Shown here: piece by piece, positions 33,978 through 39,062 of the stretch
How the letters are laid out: each line of letters begins with the position of its first letter
Numbering within the stretch: the first letter of the stretch is position 1
Origin: Actinomycetes bacterium
Lineage (GTDB): Bacteria > Actinomycetota > Acidimicrobiia > Acidimicrobiales > JAJYXR01
NCBI GenBank assembly: GCA_021801795.1
Contig: JAJYXR010000002.1
Location: 1-39,062 of the forward strand
Length of the DNA stretch: 39,062 nt
Direction of reading: 5' to 3'
The notes under the pieces: generated by a model
What the model saw: the letters and a program-made list of their open reading frames with translations, nothing else
The model's database searches: none
Told to the model about the DNA's origin: nothing
Translations under genes and position numbers: made by a program

Positions 33978-35471
33978 GTGGTACTCTGCCTCAGCCTCCT
34001 GGTGACCGGGATCGACAACACCATCTTGAACGTCGCGCTCCCCACCCTGGTTCGTGACCTCCATACCTCGACGAGCCAGCTCCAGTGGATCGTCGACGCC
34101 TACGCCGTGGTGTTCGCCGGTCTACTGCTCAGCGCAGGTAACCTCGGTGATCGTATCGGGGCGAAGCGCATGCTCATCGGCGGACTCGTCATCTTCGGTG
34201 GCGGTTCAGCCGCGTGCGCCACGTCCGGAACCCCTCTGGAGCTAATAGCCGCACGGGCCTTCATGGGCATCGGGGGTGCGATGCTCATGCCCGCGACCCT
34301 CTCCATCATCACCAACGTGTTCCACGACCCCCACGAGAGGGCCAGGGCGGTGGGAGTCTGGGCGGGTACCTCAGGCCTCGGGGTGGCGATTGGGCCCGTC
34401 GTGGGAGGCTGGCTCCTGGACCACTACTGGTGGGGATCGGTGTTCCTGGTGAACGTGCCGGTGGTCGCGGTGACGTTCGTCGCGGGTATCTTCATCGTCC
34501 CGCGCCTCGCTGGTCGCCGCGCGTCGCGCCCGGATCCGGTAGGAACCATTCTCTCCATAGCAGGGCTTGGAACGCTGCTATGGGGAATCATCGAGGCACC
34601 CATCCAGGGATGGGGCGCGGCTTCCACCATAGGAGCGCTCGCCGCAGGCGCGGCAGTGATCGGACTCTTCGCCGCCTGGGAGCTCAAGTGCGACCACCCC
34701 ATGCTCGATGTCCGCTTCTTCACGAACCGCGCTTTTGCCGGGGCCAGCGTGTCCCTGGCACTCGCCATATTCGCACTATCGGGTGCCCTGTTCCTCCTCA
34801 CCCAGTACCTGCAGTTCGTCCTCGGTAACTCGGCGTTGCGCACCGGACTGCTCATAGCGCCGGTGTCCATCGTCCTCTTCGTCGCAGCAGCCCTCTCGGG
34901 GTTCCTCGTCCGCCATATCGGCAGCCGACCCCTGGTCTCCGGCGGGCTAGGGATAGTGGCTATCGGGCTGCTCGCCACCGCAGGGCTCGGACTGCACTCG
35001 GCCTACCACGATCTCTTCTGGCGATTCCTCCTCCTGGGTGCGGGCATCGGCCTGGTCATGCCTCCGGCCACCGACGCCGTTCTCGGATCCCTGCCCAGAG
35101 CCCGGGCAGGTGTCGGCTCGGCTACGAACTCCACCATGATCCAGGTAGGAGGGTCACTGGGTGTCGGCGTTCTCGGCTCCCTGCTCTCCACCCGCTACTC
35201 GAGCCGCCTTGCGCCGATCATCGCCGGTCATGCAATGCCTCCGGTAGCCCGCCAGGCGATACTCTCCTCCCTCGGCGGAGCACTGGCCGTGGCAGCACGA
35301 GCGAAAGGCCCACTCGGGGCTGCACTGGCCCGGCTGGCCGACACCGCATTCGTGTCAGGCATGGGGCTTGCCCTCGTCGTCGGAGCCGTTATCGCGTTAC
35401 TAGGGGCCCTCGTTGCCCTCCTCGTCCTGCCGAGGCTCACGCCCAAGAGGACCCTCGAAGAGAGCCTCTGA
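33978..35471 (+). CDS. DHA2-type MFS exporter (EmrB/QacA-like)
   Basis: A protein of about 497 residues with about fourteen membrane segments. TM1 contains VTGIDNTILNVALPTLVRDL (motif D1 of DHA2 transporters), the next loop GNLGDRIGAKRMLIGG (motif A), then GIGGAMLMPATLSIITNVF and GVWAGTSGLGVAIGPVVGGWLL (motif C, antiporter signature). It probably exports drugs or metabolites by proton antiport. GTG 33978 is the first canonical start in frame but cuts off a conserved-looking YTRRWIILV stretch before TM1. In-frame CTG 33888, with GGAGG 7 nt upstream, would restore it. The 3' end overlaps the convergent APC permease gene by 72 bp. Confidence 0.87.
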   Translation: MVLCLSLLVTGIDNTILNVALPTLVRDLHTSTSQLQWIVDAYAVVFAGLLLSAGNLGDRIGAKRMLIGGLVIFGGGSAACATSGTPLELIAARAFMGIGGAMLMPATLSIITNVFHDPHERARAVGVWAGTSGLGVAIGPVVGGWLLDHYWWGSVFLVNVPVVAVTFVAGIFIVPRLAGRRASRPDPVGTILSIAGLGTLLWGIIEAPIQGWGAASTIGALAAGAAVIGLFAAWELKCDHPMLDVRFFTNRAFAGASVSLALAIFALSGALFLLTQYLQFVLGNSALRTGLLIAPVSIVLFVAAALSGFLVRHIGSRPLVSGGLGIVAIGLLATAGLGLHSAYHDLFWRFLLLGAGIGLVMPPATDAVLGSLPRARAGVGSATNSTMIQVGGSLGVGVLGSLLSTRYSSRLAPIIAGHAMPPVARQAILSSLGGALAVAARAKGPLGAALARLADTAFVSGMGLALVVGAVIALLGALVALLVLPRLTPKRTLEESL

Positions 35472-37022
35472 ACCGCTGGCCGGGCGACTCGCTTGGGCAC
35501 CCTCGGGGCGCGGTGGCCGTCTGCGTGGCCGCGCCGCATGCGCCCTCGCCAGGGCCTTGGCCCGCAGGCGCGGGACGACCCACCAGACGTACGAGGTTGC
35601 CAGCACTCCCATGGCCACTACCATCCCCAACGGCGCGCCGGAGATCCTGTTCGGATGGCTGGGATCCGACAATCCCGAAGCCAGGCCGAGGAGCGCGAAG
35701 ATCACCAGGCCCGCCACGGTGAGTGGCCTGGCGAACCGCAGCCGGAAGGGTCGTTCCCTATCCTCCCTGCTCCGAAGCACGAGAACGCACCAGCAGCCGC
35801 ACGCGTAGATAGCCGCCTCGAGGGTGGAGCCGACCGCCACGAGCAGGAGCCAACCGTGGGTGGCGAACACCAGGGCCGCGACTGCCAGGGACGCCGAACC
35901 GAGCGTCACCACCGCGACCCAGGGCACTGCCTTCAGGTTCAGCTTCGCGAATGGCCGGGGAAGAGTGTCGTCACGAGCAGCGGCATAGATGAAGCGCGAG
36001 GCGGTCAGAAATCCACCGTTGAAGGTGTTCAGGGCGGTGAGGACCGTGGTCGCTAGCATCCACAGCTCTCCTACCTCGCCAAGCGCAGCTCGTCCCAGGA
36101 GCAGCTGGGGATACGGACTGCCATGCGCCGAGTGGTATGGAACGGCGTGGCCCATGGCAAATGCCAGCAGCGCCATCACCACGAACATGATCCCAGGCGC
36201 TATGAACAGCGCCTTCGTCGTTACCGAGGGTGTCCTTACCTCCTCGGCTGTGGTCGTCACCCACTCGAAGGCCGCATATATGAACACCCCGAACGCGATT
36301 GCCTCTACTGCTCCGTGGGGACCGTGGCCGAAGAGGTCGAACGGGGTCCTGAAGGGCTTGCTCACATGGAATATGGCCACCAGGGAAAGCACGACGGTAG
36401 AGGCCAGCACGGTGTAGGTGACCGCATCCTGGAGGCGGCCTGCCATGCGCACACCCATCACGTTCGCGACAGTCGCGATGCCCACGAGGACCGCTATCCA
36501 GAGGTAGGCCAGAGCAGGTGGCTCGTGGAGCGAATGCTGGATGGCTGCACCGATGATGAACGCGTCTGCCGCTATCACCAGCACGATGGTCGTCATGTAG
36601 GTGAACGTCACCGACAGCGCCGTCTTCGCCCCCATCGCCTTGCTCATGTAGAGACGGATCCCCGCGGCGCTCGGATAGAGCCCGTTCAGCTCGGAGAACA
36701 CAGCCGCCACCAGGAGAGCCAGGAAGCCCGCCACCAGCACCGCGAGCCACGCGGAGTCGCCCACTACATAGGCAGCCACCGACACGACCGCCAGGTAGTC
36801 GATCGCGGCGAATGCGAGCCCTACCGAGGTGGCAGTGGCCGACACCAGACCAAGGCCGCGCCGCAGGCCGACGATCGGGCGGCCCCCAGCCTGACTGGCC
36901 GACCCAGCCTGACTGGCCGACCCAGCCTGACTGGCCGACCCAGCCTGACTGGCCGACCCAGCCTGACTGGCCGACCCAGCCTGACTGGCCGACCCAGGCT
37001 GGCCAGTGGTCCTCTCAGCCAT
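35400..37022 (-). CDS. APC-superfamily amino acid/polyamine permease with repeat N-terminus
   Basis: A 540-residue protein with about twelve membrane segments. GLGLVSATATSVGLAFAAID begins TM1 and AAVFSELNGLYPSAAGIRLY is typical of APC permeases (TM2-3 region), as are FEWVTTTAEEVRTP and NTFNGGFLTASRFIYAAARD. Residues about 9-45 are six copies of the hexapeptide GSASQA, encoded by an 18-bp tandem repeat, on the cytoplasmic side before TM1. The C-terminus is basic and Pro-rich. ATG 37022 overlaps the SCP2 gene by 8 nt; an upstream ATG 37049 is possible. The substrate is probably an amino acid or polyamine, given the aminotransferase in the same operon. Confidence 0.87.
   Translation of the reverse strand: MAERTTGQPGSASQAGSASQAGSASQAGSASQAGSASQAGSASQAGGRPIVGLRRGLGLVSATATSVGLAFAAIDYLAVVSVAAYVVGDSAWLAVLVAGFLALLVAAVFSELNGLYPSAAGIRLYMSKAMGAKTALSVTFTYMTTIVLVIAADAFIIGAAIQHSLHEPPALAYLWIAVLVGIATVANVMGVRMAGRLQDAVTYTVLASTVVLSLVAIFHVSKPFRTPFDLFGHGPHGAVEAIAFGVFIYAAFEWVTTTAEEVRTPSVTTKALFIAPGIMFVVMALLAFAMGHAVPYHSAHGSPYPQLLLGRAALGEVGELWMLATTVLTALNTFNGGFLTASRFIYAAARDDTLPRPFAKLNLKAVPWVAVVTLGSASLAVAALVFATHGWLLLVAVGSTLEAAIYACGCWCVLVLRSREDRERPFRLRFARPLTVAGLVIFALLGLASGLSDPSHPNRISGAPLGMVVAMGVLATSYVWWVVPRLRAKALARAHAARPRRRPPRPEGAQASRPASGSEALFEGPLGREPRQDEEGNEGP
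36889..36996. repeat. 18-bp tandem repeat, six perfect copies, at the permease N-terminus
   Basis: GCCTGACTGGCCGACCCA is repeated six times without mismatch. On the minus strand it encodes (GSASQA)6 in frame, before the first membrane segment of the APC permease. Confidence 0.97.
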
Positions 37023-37374
37023 CAGGCCAGATGATCGCGCTGATGGCATCCAGGCGCATCACGTCCTCCTGGCTGCCATGCACCGTGATCTCGCCAGCCA
37101 GGTACTTCTGGACCGGGTTCAGGTCACCCCAGAACATGTCGCAGAAGACCTCGGAGGAGGCGGCCACCGTGATGTCCGGGTCGCCCACATGGTCGGCGCT
37201 CACCTCGGTTATCTCACCGTGATCCACGACCATGGTGAAGGTGACATCGTTGTCCAGGCAGGAGAAGTGCAGCGTGCGCGACCAGTCGCGCTGCATCTTC
37301 CTCAGCCTCTCGTTGCCATTGCACTGAAGCGCGTAGTCTGCCAGCGCCTCGGCCAGCTCTTCCCATGTGGCCAT
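37015..37374 (-). CDS. SCP2 sterol-binding domain protein
   Basis: A 119-residue single-domain protein. RTLHFSCLDNDVTFTMVVDHGEITEV, then GDPDITVAASSEVFCDMFWG, LNPVQKYLAGEITVHGS and MRLDAISAI follow the SCP2 fold: an alternating sheet, then the lipid-tunnel helices with LNP...Y...G.i...G. SCP2 proteins bind fatty acyl or other hydrophobic ligands. It lies 2 nt after the aminotransferase stop and overlaps the permease start by 8 nt, so it is translated with both. The ligand and the link to amine metabolism are unknown. Confidence 0.85.
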   Translation of the reverse strand: MATWEELAEALADYALQCNGNERLRKMQRDWSRTLHFSCLDNDVTFTMVVDHGEITEVSADHVGDPDITVAASSEVFCDMFWGDLNPVQKYLAGEITVHGSQEDVMRLDAISAIIWPDG

Positions 37375-37376
37375 GG

Positions 37377-38714
37377 CTAGGTGCCTCCTCCAGCCCCGCT
37401 AGAGCTCGGTCGTCTCCTCGGCCGACCTCGATCGCGGGAAGGCTCTGGCCCCTTGCCTGAAAGCATGTCTGCCATGGCGGCATCGAGGGACTCGAGCAGG
37501 AAGGCGACCTGATCGGCGTCGACGGTGAGAGGTGGCATGATCCTCATCACCGACGGGTCGTTCCCGGTGTAGACCGCCAGCACCCCATGCTGAGCGAGCT
37601 GGAAGGACATCCGCGGTCCCATGGAGTCGTCGCGGTACTTCAGCCCGGTCATCAGGCCTACGCCACGCACCTCGGCCACCACCTCCGGCCGGTCGCGAGC
37701 CAGGGTCCGGAGCCCGTCGATCAGCAGGGCACCCATGCGGGCCGCGTTCTCCACCAGGTTCTCCTCCTCGATCACCTGGATGGTCGCCAGAGCCACCGCG
37801 CAGGCGAGGTCGGAGCCGCCAAAGGTAGACAGATGGACGAAGGGGTTCGGGATCAGGAACTCACGCAGCTCTTCGGTGTAGACCGTGGCGGATATCGACA
37901 CCAGCGACCCACCTAACGACTTCGCCACCGTCATGATGTCCGGCAGCACCCCGCTGTGCTCCGAGGCGAACCAGCGACCTGTCCTGCCAAAGCCTGTCTG
38001 GATCTCGTCGACCACCAGCATGGCTCCCGAGGAGTCGCAGACTTCGCGCAGCGCCTCCAGGTACCCTGCCGGCGACACCACCACTCCCCCCTCCCCCTGT
38101 ACCGGTTCTAGGATGACCGCAGCCGTGTCCTCGTCTACGGCTTCCCTCACCGCACCGACATCGCCGAAGGGAACGCGGACGAATCCCTCCATGAGCGGCT
38201 CGAAGGGTGCGCGGTAGGCATCCCGCCCTGCGGCAGACAGGGCGAAGCCGGTGTGGCCGTGGTAGCCGTTCACCATGGAAACGATCTTCGCCCGCCGGGT
38301 GGCACCTCGTGCCAGCTTCAGCGCGAAGTCGACCGCCTCGCCGCCGCCGGTGCCGAAGGTCGTGCACGAGAGACCCTCGGGGGATATCTCTGCCAGCTTG
38401 CGCGCCAGGGCGGCCTTCTGCGCGGAGCACAGAAGGAAGTTCCCATGATCTAGGTGGTCGACCGCTTCGTGCATAGCGGCCACCACCCGGGGGTGCCTGC
38501 GGCCTACGTTGAACGAACCGGCCGAGGTGAAGCAGTCGAGGAATCTCCTGCCGTCCAGATCCCATACCCAGGCTCCATCGCGACGGCCCTCGACTACATC
38601 TAGGCCGGCAGCCCGCATCACCCGCACCTTCTGGGGGTTCACGTAGCGCGCGAAGTCAGCCAGCGCCTGTTCCCTGGCGGTGACGCCAGGCCCATTCGAC
38701 GCCTCCATCAGCAT
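37377..38714 (-). CDS. Class III PLP-dependent aminotransferase
   Basis: A 445-residue protein of the ornithine/4-aminobutyrate/putrescine aminotransferase group. DLDGRRFLDCFTSAGSFNVG (52-71), FGTGGGEAVDFALKLARGA (120-138, PLP phosphate), NGYHGHTGFALSA, ILEPVQGEGG, LVVDEIQTGFGRTGRW (Asp236, PLP ring nitrogen) and DIMTVAKSLGG (Lys265, Schiff base) are all present. It moves an omega-amino group to a 2-oxo acid. The specific donor cannot be set. Operon partners SCP2 protein and APC permease suggest uptake and breakdown of an amine or amino acid. The C-terminal 25 residues are Arg/Pro/Ser-rich and poorly conserved in character. Confidence 0.9.
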   Translation of the reverse strand: MLMEASNGPGVTAREQALADFARYVNPQKVRVMRAAGLDVVEGRRDGAWVWDLDGRRFLDCFTSAGSFNVGRRHPRVVAAMHEAVDHLDHGNFLLCSAQKAALARKLAEISPEGLSCTTFGTGGGEAVDFALKLARGATRRAKIVSMVNGYHGHTGFALSAAGRDAYRAPFEPLMEGFVRVPFGDVGAVREAVDEDTAAVILEPVQGEGGVVVSPAGYLEALREVCDSSGAMLVVDEIQTGFGRTGRWFASEHSGVLPDIMTVAKSLGGSLVSISATVYTEELREFLIPNPFVHLSTFGGSDLACAVALATIQVIEEENLVENAARMGALLIDGLRTLARDRPEVVAEVRGVGLMTGLKYRDDSMGPRMSFQLAQHGVLAVYTGNDPSVMRIMPPLTVDADQVAFLLESLDAAMADMLSGKGPEPSRDRGRPRRRPSSSGAGGGT

Positions 38715-38766
38715 GCCCCCGGGGGACTGGCGGCTTCGGCCGCTAGAGAAGTCACCAATGCGATGC

Positions 38767-38772
38767 TACCTT
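38767..38772 (+). promoter_or_regulatory. Possible -10 element of a leaderless DUF6457 transcript
   Basis: TACCTT fits TANNNT and ends 7 nt before GTG 38780; no Shine-Dalgarno sequence is present in between. Confidence 0.35.
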
Positions 38773-38779
38773 CTATTAC

Positions 38780-39025
38780 GTGGAAGCTTCGACTGTGGAA
38801 TGGCTCGCGAGATTCGCCGAGGTTCTCGGTACGGAGATGCCCACAGAAGGCGAGCGCAACCTGCTGCTCGAGCTGGCTGGTGTCGCGGCTCATGCCTCCG
38901 AGCGGACCGCAGCCCCGGTAGCCTGCTGGCTGGCCGGTCGCTCGGGCATGGAGCTGGTGGAGGCATTGGAGCTCGCCCAGAGGGTGACTACTGGCGAAGG
39001 AAAAGACCATCAGGCACCTTCCTGA
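38780..39025 (+). CDS. DUF6457 domain protein
   Basis: An 81-residue protein. WLARFAEVLGTEMPTEGERN, then LLELAGVAAHASERTAAPVA, then CWLAGRSGMELVEALELAQRV match the short helical DUF6457 family of actinobacteria, often found near molybdopterin or formate dehydrogenase genes. The function is unknown. GTG 38780 is the longest start; GTG 38795 (MEWLARF) would give a protein of more usual N-terminal length. It is divergent from the aminotransferase operon, with 65 bp between. After its stop, the last 37 bases of the window show no feature. Confidence 0.75.
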   Translation: MEASTVEWLARFAEVLGTEMPTEGERNLLLELAGVAAHASERTAAPVACWLAGRSGMELVEALELAQRVTTGEGKDHQAPS

Positions 39026-39062
39026 TCGAGCACCCCGGACTCCGGCCGCACGCGAACCGTAC

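Overview
The window is a high-GC bacterial chromosome segment that is almost entirely coding. It most likely comes from an actinobacterium of the Acidimicrobiia type. Four things point that way: a SigR/RsrA-like redox sigma/anti-sigma pair, a DUF2342 zinc metalloprotease placed directly before tilS, a long one-strand cofactor cluster (tilS-hpt-folE-folP-folB-folK-panC-panD-nadB-nadC-coaX-lysS), and an actinobacterial PHO box. The genus assignment is inference. No rRNA, tRNA, CRISPR array, prophage or transposase gene is visible.

Left part (1-10,325). A polysaccharide deacetylase cut by the left edge is coupled to an MGDG-synthase-like glycosyltransferase. A large secreted or anchored protein follows (12 NHL repeats plus a C-terminal SGNH hydrolase domain), divergent from an MFS permease. 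Next is a translationally coupled pair: a RecB/Cas4-like [4Fe-4S] PD-(D/E)XK nuclease and what looks like its catalytically degenerate paralogue. Then comes an MFS transporter of the phosphate:H+ symporter type, preceded by a three-unit PHO box.

Middle (10,326-18,893). clpC is divergent from a polyprenyl diphosphate synthase. A four-gene minus-strand unit follows: MerR regulator, small unknown protein, and two CrtI/CrtO-like FAD oxidoreductases, with ATGA or short overlaps.

Cofactor block (18,894-32,423, all minus strand). In transcription order this holds a small zinc-knuckle protein, the DUF2342 metalloprotease, tilS, hpt, folE, folP, a pseudo-dual-specificity phosphatase, folB, folK, a Rossmann/DUF2520 protein, panC, panD, nadB, nadC, coaX and lysS. 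Many neighbours overlap by ATGA, so the block is probably one or a few long transcripts making folate, pantothenate/CoA and NAD.

Right part (32,567-39,062). This holds rsrA-like and sigR-like genes with a probable autoregulatory promoter, a DHA2-type MFS exporter with an uncertain start, an operon of class III aminotransferase, SCP2 protein and APC permease, and a DUF6457 protein.

A recurring oddity is short tandem repeats with unrelated units (15, 18, 22, 27 and 30 bp), mostly in-frame, placed at protein ends, linkers or gene junctions. The most interesting observations are the active/inactive nuclease pair, the PHO box on the phosphate transporter, the pseudophosphatase in the folate operon and the repeat expansions.
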